The notes under the pieces are model-generated. The model ran no database searches and was not told where the DNA came from. It saw only the letters and a program-made list of their open reading frames with translations. The position numbers were made by a program, and so were the translations under genes. DNA of 64,000 nucleotides. Source: Parastagonospora avenae f. sp. tritici 18332-5 (lineage: Eukaryota > Ascomycota > Dothideomycetes > Pleosporales > Phaeosphaeriaceae). Shown piece by piece: positions 1 through 11,414 of the stretch. The stretch spans positions 124,001-188,000 of the forward strand of contig JAFJTR010000062.1 of assembly GCA_022559985.1 (NCBI GenBank). The letters are read 5' to 3'. Every line of letters starts with the position of its first letter. Positions within the stretch are counted from its first letter, which is position 1.

Positions 1-365
1 CTTCTAACGTGTTCTTCTCATCGAGCAGAGCGTCGTGTTTGGACTGCAGCTCTCCCAGAAGCTGTTTGGCTTCGCTGCTGCTATCCTGCTTCAACGCTTC
101 GATAGCACGGGAGTGTACGTCCTCGGCGGTAGTCTTTTCCTCCAACAAGGCGTCATGACGAGCTTGAAGGTCGGCCATGATGGATTTGGACATGGCGTGG
201 GCCTCCTCTGCCGCACTCTTCTCTTCTAGGAGGGTGTCGTACTTGTTTTGTATCTCAGCCAGCAGCTGCCTCGAGGCGCTGTCGGATTCTTGCTTGAGAG
301 CGTCGACTGCACGGGCATGCGCGTCTTCGGCGGCGGTCTTCTCTTCGAGCAGTGAGTCGTGACGG
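1..365 (-). repeat. Tandem 204-bp (68-residue) coding repeat in the coiled-coil gene
   Basis: Read on the minus strand, the motif QARHDSLLEEKTAAEDAH near base 354 recurs as QARHDALLEEKTTAEDVH near base 151, 204 bp apart. Half-unit relatives (KYDTLLEEK, KHDALLDEK) lie between and after. The copies have diverged at the protein level, so this is an old internal duplication of coiled-coil segments. The array continues past the window edge. Confidence 0.75.
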
Positions 366-3222
366 GCCTGCAGGTCTGTGATGATCGTCTGTGACTTGGC
401 GTGCGCTTCTTCAACGGTGGTCCTCTCCTCGGCTAGGGCGTCCAGCTGTGCCTCAAGGTCTTTCGCTGCAGTGGCGTCCTTGGTCAGGGCGTCAACTTGG
501 GCGTGGAGCTCGGCCATTTCCTGTAGTGATTTCATGTGCGCTTCTTCCAAGGCAGCCTTGTCTTCTGCAAGTTGCTTGTGCTTGGCCAGCGCATCGGCGA
601 GGTCTTGCGAAGCAGAGCCAGAGTTAGCCTGCAACTCTGACAGCTCCTTCTGCAGCGTTTGGAGCTCTTCGGTGCGCTCGGCAGAAACTTTCTCGTACTG
701 TGCAAGAGCAGCGTTCTTCTCTTCCACCAAAGAGTCGTACTCGGCTTGGAGCTTACTCAAGCGGTCGTTCGCGTCTCGTTCCAATTCGGCTCGCATAGCC
801 TCCACTTCGGCATCGTGCTCATCTCCTAGAGAACGCACAGTCTGCTGTTGCTTTTCAAGTGCCGCTTCTAGATCGGCTTTATGCGAGTCGGCTTGCTTAG
901 TGGCTCCGTTGAGCTCGGCACGGAGCTTTGCAAGTTCAGACGCCTGCTGTGAGCTCTCCTGCTGAGACACCTGCTCGAGCGTGGTGATGGTCTTGCGAAG
1001 GCCTTCGGCTTCCTCCCTCAGCTGTTCGAGCTCAGTCGCATCGGCGCTCAGCTGGTCATTCATTGCATCCAGCTGTTGCGCAAGTTCGTCGTTCTCGTCC
1101 GTCTTGACCTTGATTGCTGCGTCATGCGCCTGTTTCAGCTCCTCAATCTGCTTGTGCAGTTCCTGTGCGAGGTGGGCGCCATCGGTCTCGCCCTGCTGGA
1201 GCTTCACGATCTGTTCTTGCAGTCCGTCGATCGACTTGACGTGGCTTGAAACTTCCTCCTCTTTGGCACGCAGGTCGTCCTCTGCTCGTTTTTGCAACTC
1301 TTCCACATTCTTCGCGAGCTCCTCTGCATGCGCACTGCGCGCAGCTTCTAGCTCCTCCGATGCTTCTTCGGCGCGCTTTTGCACGTTGGCCAGGTCCTCC
1401 TGAAGTTGCTCACGGACATGAAGGTGGGAAGCGATAATTTCGTCCTTGGCCGTGAGCTCATCGGTATGTTCTTGTTCCATCAACAGGACTCGGGACTGTA
1501 GCTCCTCCACGAAAGCTGACGACTCGGATGATTTGGCCGCCAGTGATTGCTCGGCGTTGTGCAGAGCCCTGCTGTGCTCTCCCTGGAGCTCTTCCAGAGT
1601 AGTCGTGAGCTCACTGATCTTCTCGTCGCGGGACTTCATTTCAGAGGTTGAAGTCTCTTCGAGCGCGGATAATCTCGCTTGGACATCTTCGAGGAATTTT
1701 CTTGCAGTGCCGAGCTCCTGGGTAAGTGTATCTCGCTCCTTCCTAAGGGACGCCATTTCCTTGGTGAGGGCTGCAATCTCGGCCGCCTGCTCGACGAGCT
1801 TCTTCTTCTCGGCATCCCACTGCTCGCCCTGGCGTTCCAGCTCCTCGTTGAGATCATCGAGCACCTGCTGTAGTTCGGCAGCCTTGGTCGCCTCGGCCTG
1901 CTTCTCCTCCTCCAGCTTCTGGCTCTGCTCTTCCAGCTGCTTCGTCTCCCGCGCAAACTTTGTGTTCATCTCATCGACCAGCGTGGTCTGTGCTGCGTCG
2001 CCTCCCGCGGACTCGGAGACGCCCGCAATGGCCTTGTCCTTTTCGGCAATGGACGCCTGCGCATCTGCCAGCTGCTTCTTGAGCTTCGCCTTCTCGGTCT
2101 GCAGGTTGTCGACTTCGCGGCTGAGGTCGTCGCATTGCTCCTGCAGCTGCTCTCGGAGATTGGTCTCCTTGAAGAAGTCCTGCATGATCTGTGCGCTCCG
2201 TCGCTTGGTCTCCACGTCCATCTCTGCGGGCCCGCTGGGTGCCGTGTCCGGGCGCGGCATCTCCTCTCCCAGCTTTGCGAGGGCGGCTTTTGCGGGTGCG
2301 AGGGCGCTGCGTCTGTTCTCGGCTTCGGCGTCGGACGCGGCCTTGTCCTTGAGGGGGCCATTGCGGGAGGAGACGTGGACGGGGCTGGATCTGTAGGCGT
2401 GTTAGCATCTTTCCTGTGTGTCATGACGTGGTCGGCTTACAGGTCAGTGTCGGTGTCATGTGTGGTAGAGGCGGGCGCTGGAGGTGGTGCTGCACTGACG
2501 GACGCCTTCTTCGCATGTCCAATTGGTGTTTTCGCAGCGGCTCCTATTGCGGCTCTGGTAGTGGCTGTAGATGGGCGTGTCCCTGTCGTCCTCGTGGAAG
2601 AGGCCAGTGACGCTCGCGGTGTTGCGCGGGTCGTTGATGCTTCAGCGGCTGGCCGTGTAGTCAGGGGTCGTTTGGCCGTAGTCGTGGTCGAGGGCGCAAT
2701 TGACTGTCGCGATGTGGCCTTTCCAGGCGAGGATCGTGGTGCGGCAGTGGTTGTTCCTGCAGTCCTGCGCACCGCTGTCGTCTTCCTGTTCTCGTCTCCT
2801 GAAGTCACAGACGACAGCTCGGGCTCAGCGTCAGAGGCCGTGGCCCGAGAGCTTATCCCTGTTCGTCTGGCTGCTGCACCTGCCACTGGACGCGTCGGCG
2901 GTTTGTTCAGGCTCGATCCGACGGCGCTGACACGTGACGTTGAGGTGGTCGAAGGTCTCGACGCGGTGGAAGCCCGCGCGGTGCTCGTTGTTGACGATGC
3001 AGCCGGCCGACGAGCACCAGCCGCAGCTGTGGTGCTGGCGGTAGTGGTAGGGCGGCGGGGAGGAATCGACTCTTTGCTGGCCGAGGCGCCAGCATTGGAA
3101 GCCATCTTGCGGCGGAGTGATGATGTAGGCGTCGAGGGCGCGGGCAACTTTTTTGGCAGCGGACTCTGAGGAGCAGCGCTGGCCCTGGCTTCGCTGTCGC
3201 TAGCGGGGGTGGGGACGTCCAT
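1..3222 (-). CDS. Long coiled-coil protein with basic Ser/Thr/Ala-rich head (partial, 3' end outside window)
   Basis: Two exons are visible: 3222-2441 and 2390-1, joined by a 50-nt intron (GTAAGC...CTACAG) that keeps phase. Roughly 1,055 residues can be read and the frame is still open at base 1. The first ~260 residues are low complexity (Ser, Thr, Ala, Pro, Arg) and basic, like a microtubule- or nucleic-acid-binding head. From residue ~300 on, the protein is an almost unbroken heptad-rich coiled coil (Glu, Lys, Gln, Leu, Ala). Near the window edge a 68-residue unit is repeated. Fungal proteins of this build are often named 'M protein repeat protein'; function is not established from sequence. 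The opposite strand carries long open frames here that are composition shadows. Confidence 0.8.
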
Positions 3223-4158
3223 GGCTGATCCTTCAGGGGTTGATGTCTATCTCATGCAGTACGGTGCACACGGCGGTATACGCGGAATGCAAGAAGACTA
3301 GAAAGTTACTTCATGCGACGCTCTGAGGCTGTTCGCGGTCCCGTGGAATTTGTCTGACTGCTAGTCCTGGCCTTTGGCTCTGTAAGTAGTGATATGTCGT
3401 ACACACGCAATAAATTGTGTTTGAGGCGATGGAACCGGTGCTGTTGGCATTGCTGGCATTTGATATATTTACTTCCAGCTTCGCGCTGCAGTCGCACCTG
3501 TCTCATGCATGCGCGATGATGTGGGGGAACTGGCAGGAACAGGGTCCAACGACAGCACACCTCCGCGCATCCCACCCTCCACTCAGCCATTGACAGGGCT
3601 ACACGTCGAACATGTCTTTTACGCGTCGCTCTACGAGAAACATGGCTTCGCGTCGACTGCAGGACCTCGCTTTGCCCGCGCATCTTACCTGACGTCTGGC
3701 TCACGACTCATTCACCCATAAGACACCACTACCTATACCAGACAGCCCCGCAGCTGTCGCAGCTGTCGCAGCCTTCGCAATGCGCTTGGTGTACGCCGCT
3801 TGGCATGGCGAGTGGAACGCCATCAAGTCATGCAGCTCTCGGTCCGGCCTGTCAGGCGTACGTCTCCACGTGTTGCCACATGGTTGCAGCTTTCAATGGC
3901 CCCAGCGAATTTCCCAATCGGGTAATGTTGTAAAGACCTGAGTACGACGAGACGCGTATAGTGGACCTATCCGGTTCAATTGGCAAAACCATGTTTCGAA
4001 AGTCTATCGTAGTGCAAGGCTACTGTTAGGCAGCACAAGAGCTAAGAATCATTCGAGCAGCTAGATCCTCCTAGAGCGTATGACATCACATTTGATGTTT
4101 GACCATAAGAGCAGCAACATCTCAATGAATATCAAAATATCATCAATCAAACAGCAAA
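3223..4158. other. Intergenic, divergent 5' regions
   Basis: This lies between the coiled-coil gene (leftward) and the gene at 4159 (rightward). A 9-bp unit, CAGCTGTCG, is repeated twice from about 3751. A 132-codon minus-strand frame at 3306-3704 has no supporting composition or motif. I see nothing else. Confidence 0.6.
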
Positions 4159-4953
4159 ATGGTCTACAACCCCGACCTAACCGCCTCAAAAGAGCTCATC
4201 ACCGCCATCCTCGTGTCCGACCTCACCCCCTCGCAACTCGACTCCGTCCAGCACAAATTCGGCATCGGCGCAAACATGTGCAACCCCAACGCCTCCGAGC
4301 AGCTCTTCATCCACGACAAGCGCTCATGGTCGCACTACTCGCATCTCGACATGTGGCGCGCCATGCCCGACGTCGCCGCCCTTCTCATCATCGACACGCG
4401 CTCCGCCGCCGACGGCTCAGCCTGGTACATCGACTCGCTCGCGACGCAAGAAGACGTCGACAACGGGGAAGCCGAGAACATCAACACGCTGCAGAAACTA
4501 CGCATGAATCTGGAAGACGTGGTCATTTCGTATACGAATTATATCATTGCGAACACGTCCATCCGCGAAGACATGGATCAGGTCGACATACCCCTCCCAA
4601 CGCCCGAACACTTCGACCAGGCAGAAGTCTTCGCCACGGGCTTCGATTACATCGGAGATCGCTATATAAACCCCACTTGGGTGACCGCGACGCCTGATGA
4701 ATTGGAATCGTCTACTGATCCCGCGGACCTGGATAATTTCAGCCCGAGGCCGGATATCGTGTATCGCCTGGAATCCGGAGCAGCGAGGAATGCCGGCTTG
4801 AAAGCGCGTTGGACTTTTGGGAGTGATGCACACGACGTGACGATGCCGGATGGCACGGTTATCAAGTTTCCTGAGGGGAGTCGGGTGCTGCAGTGTGACT
4901 ATGATCCTGAGACGGCGGTGCCGAGGTATGTGAGGCCCGAGGGGAGTCTGTGA
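4159..4953 (+). CDS. Uncharacterised 264-residue protein
   Basis: This is a single-exon frame from a good ATG at 4159 (context CAAAATGG) to TGA. The protein is acidic and soluble-looking, with no signal peptide, membrane segment or motif that I recognise. The N-terminal half has an Asn/Cys-containing stretch (GIGANMCNP) and aromatic-rich segments. The C-terminus contains a beta-rich part ending in 'GTVIKFPEGSRVL'. Codon use is strongly G/C-ending in the first two thirds, as in the housekeeping genes of this window, which supports a real gene. I do not recognise the family; a conserved fungal orphan is the likely outcome of a search. Confidence 0.7.
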   Translation: MVYNPDLTASKELITAILVSDLTPSQLDSVQHKFGIGANMCNPNASEQLFIHDKRSWSHYSHLDMWRAMPDVAALLIIDTRSAADGSAWYIDSLATQEDVDNGEAENINTLQKLRMNLEDVVISYTNYIIANTSIREDMDQVDIPLPTPEHFDQAEVFATGFDYIGDRYINPTWVTATPDELESSTDPADLDNFSPRPDIVYRLESGAARNAGLKARWTFGSDAHDVTMPDGTVIKFPEGSRVLQCDYDPETAVPRYVRPEGSL

Positions 4954-5579
4954 GGGGGAAGGAGGGGAGGGGATGGAAGTTATGTACCTATGTACCTCAG
5001 TGGTGTTGTATAGGAAGATTGTGCGGTGAAACTACAGATTCGATGCAATTCTTTCTCTGGGGTCTTCATGCTTTGCTTGGCATGTAAGAGGAGTGAAGGA
5101 TCTGAGGCGGCTCCGTAGACAGGACTTCGTATGCTTATATCGTGCTTGTGGTTCTAGAAGTATTGTTCATCGCACAGTGACAGCGCGTGTCTCGCAAGAG
5201 TATGGTATATATGGAAAGCGCAGCATTTGGTAATTCTATTGGCTTTAGATGTGTCGTAACGCCTACACTCCCATTCTCCCTCCAATAATATCGAGTATTC
5301 ATTGCGATGATATGGATTTCCACTTTGCGATATCGAATCGCTCATGCATGTTGTATATGGTGCGCGCCGAGCATTCCTCTTCACTGACCGTTCCTCCTGC
5401 CTGTCCGATCTCTATATCTCCCCTCATGATCCCGACAGCGAGCTCAGTCCGGCTGGCTCCATCTGCTGTCTCAATCCTCCCATCTCAGTCCTACTGGACC
5501 GTCTCAGGCTTGAGCCGATACTGCCAAGTGTCGCCATACTTGTCGAAATACTACAATCTCGTCAGCACCAGCCACTCAC
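4954..5579. other. Intergenic between convergent genes
   Basis: This holds the 3' flanks of the plus-strand gene ending at 4953 and the minus-strand gene ending at 5580. An 8-bp unit (TATGTACC) is repeated twice near 4981. Short frames on both strands lack support. Confidence 0.6.
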
Positions 5580-6638
5580 TCAAGCATTGGTGACCAGCAC
5601 CTTCTGCAGCTCACGCTCCATCTTCTTGGAACTTTTCTCATCCTCGCCGACCGCAAACACGTAGCGAAAGTCCTGTTCATGAATGACCGAGAAGCCACTA
5701 CCGTCCCCGTTCTTTGCTGCTGCACGGGCATAGCTTGGATTCAAGATGACGGTAACTTGATATCCGGCGGCCTTGAGGCAATGAAGGAACGCGACGACAG
5801 CGCGGATGACGCGAGTAAAGGAGCGCGCGATCTGTGGCTGCGTCTTGCCACTAGCCTCGAGGAAGACGGTTATGCTGGTGCCGGCGCGCAGTGTGCATAG
5901 TGACTCCAGGTTTTTGATGACGAGGTCGCAGCCTTTGATGTCGCTGAGGTTCAGCATAACTCCGACGCCTTTCATGGTCTCCGTGAGATTGAGGCCATGG
6001 TGTGAAGAGTACTCCTCGACCGCCTGAGTCAGCAGACCATGGCGGTGGCGGAAGTCGAAGCGCACATCCCTGCGATTCAGTTCCTGTACGATTTCGCTGT
6101 GCAAAGTCGATCCGGTAAAGTCTGCGTCGAAACAGTGCGTGAGAGGCGAGGTGCCGTTGACGAGCTTGACCTTCTTGTCTGGGCCGTGATAGAAGGTCGC
6201 GTTGTTCTCTGTGATCAAGTCGGCGTAGACCATGTCTCGTAGCTCACGGGGGATCCCGGAGACCTTCTTGCAGAGGGAGAGACACTGACGCTTGGCTTGG
6301 ACTGTGACTTGCTCCTCAAACTTTCTCTTAGCGGCCTTGAGCTGAGAACCAGTCTCGCAGTGCACGCTTGTGGCCGATGATGGTGTGACTGGCTTGGGTC
6401 TTCTTCTGGGCTGGAGTCTGGCCTTTAATTGCTTTCGCTACTACAAGAGCTTTTTTGCAGAAGTCGTGCTTGAGGTTTTCGACATCCATGTGAGCTCTGA
6501 GCACGCGGCAGTCAGTTTTTGTAGGCTCATTAGAACGCACGAGGCTGATGATACGTACTTTTGAGTCTCGCTGAACCAGCGCTTCACGAGAGGTGCGACC
6601 GCCCTGGGCGACGGAGGCTGTGAGTGAGCCATGTTCAT
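5580..6638 (-). CDS. F-box-like (LPxELR-type) protein
   Basis: Exons are 6638-6559 and 6405-5580. The 153-nt intron (GTACGT...GCCCAG) is needed because the second frame has upstream stops and no ATG of its own. Joining there keeps phase and gives 301 residues. The start may be the ATG at 6638 or the in-frame one at 6632. After a basic stretch (QLKAAKRKFEEQ) comes 'GIPRELRDMVYADLI', the short F-box-like helix typical of a large family in these fungi. The rest has alternating hydrophobic strands and no catalytic motif. The presumed role is substrate recognition for ubiquitination, which is family inference only. Relatives occur at 11415, 14582, 21156, 42613 and 63182. Confidence 0.65.
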
Positions 6639-7141
6639 CAATGCTTGTGGTGAATTGAATAACAACAGATGCGCGGTGTAATGTAATGTGTGCGATTTTT
6701 TGTTGGGAGGGATGGGCTGAGGAAGTCGGGGGTTGAGAAGAGTTTGCGGTTACGTGAGCGGTAGAAGTGAGGGTGAGAAAAGAGATGTGAGCGAGAGAGG
6801 AAGGAGCAGTCGGCCCCCGTGGACGCCACGTGACCTTCCGTTTGCTCACCACTGAGGATGTTTCACTCAGTTTTCAATTCTCAACACAATGTGAAAGGCT
6901 GCGCAAACACGTATCGTGCAATTCACAACATCTACAGCATCGCGACTGGTCATGTTTTCATTTCTGCATCCCTTCCATGGAGCAAAATTTGAAGTAGTTC
7001 GGCGAGGCAGAAGACGTTTAGTTTACAAAAACAAACGGGGCTAATGATTACTGGAAACTGGATGAGACAGCCTATACAACGATTTGAAAGTCTCCATCGC
7101 CACGTAACAACTCTCCATTCATCATCTCTTCATGACTAGCA
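6639..7141. other. Intergenic, upstream of the 5580-6638 gene
   Basis: This is the promoter side of the minus-strand F-box-like gene and the 3' flank of the metalloprotease gene. A 174-codon frame at 6328-6852 overlaps exon 1 but has no independent support. Nothing else is visible. Confidence 0.55.
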
Positions 7142-8558
7142 TCACTGCCTCCTGGGAATGATTGCAATCCTTCCATCGTCCAACACGCGCCGTGGTCTGT
7201 CCGGATCGTCTAACAGCTTGCAAGCACTGCCAAACAATGCGATCGAATCTGCGTTGTGATCTGGAGCCTTTGGATTCCAACCAAACAGCCCTGTAGTATC
7301 GGGACCCTTTTGAGCCAAATCTCTCGTCCATTTCCATCCGTACGCAGGTCGCGGTTTAGAAAAAAATGGCAGAAATGGTACGAGGGTAGTCCCAGGGACA
7401 TCAATCTTCAAGAAATATTTGTCAGCCCTGTCCTTGTATTCGCTCATGGTATGTGGTAGCTTACATCGGCAGTGCCTTCAAAATTTACCCATTCACCATC
7501 CACCAGTTTTTCTGCCTCCCATGCAGACCTCCCATGAGTCATCTCGTGTAGAAGGACCTTGTCGAGTAGCGAGAAAGCATCTGGGTCGAAAGGTCAGGTT
7601 GGACACTGCACACAGCATTACACATTCGGGCAGCTGCATTCGAGGACTCACCTATCTGTCTGAACCACTGGTTTCCCTCGACCTTTTTGATGATGAACCT
7701 CCCAATGTTGGACCTCTTGACGTCATTGCTGAGTTTGTATTCCTTGTTCTTGATCCCTATACATCATCGTCGTCGTCAGAAACCGTCATTGCAAAGCACG
7801 CCGTGAAGAGCTTACAATCGATGAACCAAGGGCAGAGCTGTAACTGGGTAGGTCTGTTCTCATAGCTGTAAACGTACTCTCTTTCTTCCTCATCCCACTC
7901 CTCACTTTCCCATTCGGCGTTGTAAGTCACCGCAAGAGAGACAGATTCAATGAATCCATCGTGGCAACTCTTTTTCTTGTATAGTACATGTGTGTTTGTT
8001 GCTAAATGAGATAGTATGATTAGTAATAGAAGGCGACGACTCGCGAGCACGGCATTGGCTTACTTGTGTCGTAATAGAGTTTCCGACGGAGGCTGTCCCT
8101 TTTGCCTCGGTCCTCGTAGCGAGAGTCGTCGCAGTATATTATCTGTGAAATAGAATCAGTACAGCTGTTCTGATCAACTTCGTACTATTTGCTGCCTATA
8201 GACGATGTGTGTCCGAACGTACGATATCATGTTGATCAAGCGGCCCAGTAGTTTCCGTTCGGTAATATTCGATAATGTTATTAAAGATGCTCAATACTTT
8301 GCCCATCTTGACTCTGTTATTTGGATCCTGACCATCTTTCGGTAGGAACAAAAGACGTATCAGATCTACCGTGTGTTCGTCGTACGGATCTTGGTTGAGG
8401 CGTCGCACTGCCGAGTCGGCCATACTGAAGGCATTTGTCATGGCATCGCGAACAAGTCTGTCAACCCCTTTGGTAGCACACGATGCGTCTATCTTGAACG
8501 AAAGAACTGCAGCCGGTAGTATAAGAAGCGAAGCTAGGACATCATTGTGAAGGAGCAT
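7142..8558 (-). CDS. Secreted zinc metalloprotease, deuterolysin/Lys-specific endopeptidase-like
   Basis: Six exons fit consensus splice sites and phase: 8558-8223, 8142-8064, 8001-7816, 7756-7652, 7580-7465 and 7405-7142, giving 361 residues. The N-terminus (VLASLLILPAAVLS) is a signal peptide. Exon 5 encodes HEMTH at residues ~247-251, the HExxH zinc-binding and catalytic motif, followed by EGTAD (~270-274). GTxD-type motifs supply the third, Asp, ligand in aspzincins. Exon 6 has YGWKW and the 'NADSIALF' segment common to fungal secreted members of this group. It is likely an extracellular endopeptidase. The first half, with few motifs, may act as a propeptide. It is divergent from the secreted gene at 9375. 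The last intron (59 nt) ends in AAG, a weaker acceptor. Confidence 0.8.
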
Positions 8559-9374
8559 GATGAAGAACGCACTTGATTGTGTTCAATAGTGTATGTTCTG
8601 GGGTTGCCATTGATGTATTCAAGGTCTGATATCGCCTATGTGTGAACGCGGCGCGCATCTTCTGGGATTGCTCCATGGCTATGTTACCCATGGTATGGTT
8701 GTGGGGCGCAAGCTTGTGAGACACCGCCCCTGTGTTGTACTATGGTAGGTACATATGCAAAGTTTGGACCCGTAGTCACAGCGCAGCGTTCGGCCCCAGT
8801 TGTTTCAAAGATTGCAACTTGCAAAGCGGCGAGGTTACGAGTCTGACAAACTTTACCAGACACGGGTTCCGTGATTGGAACGCATATGGTGATTGGGCTA
8901 CTCGCTGCGAGTGTGCGGCACAGCTACACCCGAGGCGCAGCACCTGCGCGGTTCCATGGAATATGAGCAACATTGCGACAAACCTGGCTTTGAGATAGCC
9001 CCCGAAAAAGCCTCGTGATGAAGATGTTGTCATGAGGCACAGAACCATGAGTTACATCGCAACGACGCGCCAGTCGAACGAGAGCACCTGGCCCTCAGAC
9101 CCTCACTCGACTTCGGGTTGGTACGTCGTGGCACGGATACAATGCAGATGAAGCAGTGCCAATTATAGAAAGTTCAATTTCTCGCGTCGGAAAAGACGGA
9201 CAAACCATGGTTGGGGCAGTGCCAGGCTCTTTCGAATCGAGGCAACCCAAAATTGCAAGGACATGATGCTCATGGTTCTCCTTTCAATTGATGCATAAGA
9301 GGTACCACTAGCCGTGATCATTGAGAACAACAGGAACGGAAAATTTCCAGTATCTCAGCAGTGACCATTGCATC
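8559..9374. other. Divergent promoter region between two secreted-protein genes
   Basis: This 816-bp region separates the metalloprotease (leftward) from the secreted Cys-containing protein (rightward), so it may carry a shared control region. I see no clear repeat or site. Frames at 8542-8724 and 8732-8998 look random. Confidence 0.5.
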
Positions 9375-11333
9375 ATGCCTCTCTTTTCCTCTTCTTTTAC
9401 AGTTGCGATTCTTGGTTATGCTCAAACTGCATTGTCACAAACTCTTACATCAGCACCAACACCGACGTTGGAACAGCTCGACAGAAGAGCAAATCCCACG
9501 GTCAATGGGAACATTCCTACGTTCACTTTCAATCCAACGAAATCTTACTTTGTCAACAATGTCAGTCCACTGAACTCTCGAACATGTTTCGGCGAAAACC
9601 TAATCTCAGATCTAGGACCCGAATCCCCAGCCTCAGAATGACAAGCTTGAGATGTTCCCTCGAGGCATCTACGACGACTTCCCTCAAGATGGTGTGACTA
9701 TAGCTTTCGGACCGGATCTCAAGAAGAGAATCAAAGATGCCATCGGCAATGATTGCAAGGAAAAACCTGATGACTGTCGCAAAAGACTGACGCCGGTAAT
9801 TCATAACACAGACATTGGCACACACTCCAAGCGCTTCATATTAGTCACCTCTTTCCTAGTCGGTGCCATCGTCAAAGTCACAGTAGAGCTCTTGGTAGCA
9901 GCCACTATCGCTGGAGTCGCATGGGAAGCAGCTCAGAACATTCCATCGGTCAAATACGAGTACTCAGACTTGACTCAAATTCACGACATGGGTAATTCGG
10001 ACACATTCGCCATAAAAGAGGGACCTACCGCCGATCCAACCACGATTAGTGCTCCACCCATGCCTGATGCCCCCACGCCTACTGGAAAGGATAGGATCAC
10101 CATCGAAACTTTGACGTCGGATTCGGGCGACAGGAAGAAAGGCGATATCGTATACCATATTCCCGAGAACTCTGCCCGTCGGATCCAGGATCTCCTCGGC
10201 ATGCTGGGAGTGCAAAGTGTTGTCGACTCGTGTAAAGGCCAGGACCTTTTCCGTCCCCAGAATAGCCGTGTGCGCCGTGCCGACACTGTTGAAGACTGCC
10301 TTCGACAAGTTGCAAACATGATTCCAGATCTCATGGAAACCATACCCGAAGATGCTGTCCAGCTCGCGGATCAGTTCATCCCCCAAGCACCAGCCGCAGG
10401 CCAAGCTATACAGTTTCCTGTTCAAAACGCCATAGTTGACGGCGTACATGTTGTGGCGATCTCTTACCGAATCATCAGAGTGCGTGTTGGGGGCAGAAAT
10501 CCCCCTGCGCCCGGGGGCCAGGCTCCAGGCTTCAGCATGCGATCTTTCCTGCATAGTAACTTGGGATATGCGATATTGGCATCTGCAGCAATGAGCGCTG
10601 GTCAGTTAGTGGCCGATATATGGATACCTCATTCTGCGGTCAGCACCGATATCAAGGAAGACGAGTTTGCTTGTCCAAAGGACATCCTATGTGTCGACGA
10701 AGCGTGTGGCGCTCAGGAGGACAATAAGGAAATCTTCGTGAGGAATGCTTTCTGCAAGAAGGTGAGCTCACTGTACGTTATAAGTCGTACTTACACGCTA
10801 ACGGTCGTGTGCAGACGAAACATAGAGGCTGCAAATGCGATCGCATAAGCTACCCTGACCACCTCGAGGTCATCTCGGGATATATGGATGAGCAGTACAA
10901 ATGGCTAGAAGAGCTCATCGGTCTCTCCAATGAGCCTCCGTCTCTGCAGATTGGTTTGAGAACCGTCGTCAGTCCTCACTTTGGTGGTGCCGATGTCGAC
11001 AACAGCTGGCGCTTTTACACTGCAAATGTCGGCCGCGGCGTTGGATGTGATCAGATAGGGTCAGATGTGCCGAATGAGATTAAGCCTGAAGGACCGAGTG
11101 ATCCCAAAATGCCCAGCGACATGGATCCAGAAAAGCTGCCGTGGCCTGCTGGCGAGTTCAAGCTCCTGGTTGCAGGCCAAGAATGCCACTACAAGAACAA
11201 TGGGCATAATCCGGGACGACTCTATTGTTCTGAAAGAGAAATCGAGTGTTTAGAGGAGGTCTCGAAAAGCAAGGGTAGTGAGAAATGTAGCGCATACGTT
11301 ACGTGGCATGCTGCTGTACACTGCGACTTCTAG
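9375..11333 (+). CDS. Large secreted Cys-containing proprotein with hydrophobic helices and Kex2-type sites
   Basis: Three exons, 9375-9560, 9637-10761 and 10815-11333, are joined in phase 0 and give 609 residues. A signal peptide covers roughly residues 1-21. A dibasic site (LDRR, 35-38) follows, and a second kexin-like site (RVRR, 273-276) sits mid-protein, so the product may be cut into chains. Two long hydrophobic segments lie at about 129-159 and 371-391. The C-terminal third carries paired cysteines (ACPKDILCVDEAC, then FCKKTKHRGCKC), suggesting disulfides. The family is not identified. Similar architecture is seen among fungal secreted lineage-specific proteins. Whether the hydrophobic segments anchor it or pack internally cannot be told from sequence. 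Confidence 0.75.
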
Positions 11334-11414
11334 AGTGGAGGGTCGCAGAGTGTGTATGGAGTTTTAGAACAATTCAAGTCGGTGTCTTAAAAACTCAAAA
11401 CTAATCTGCAGTTG

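Noticed and set aside
378..3169. Long plus-strand open frames opposite the coiled-coil gene
   Set aside because: They are Ser/Cys/Ala-rich mirror images of the minus-strand coiled coil, produced by its codon bias.
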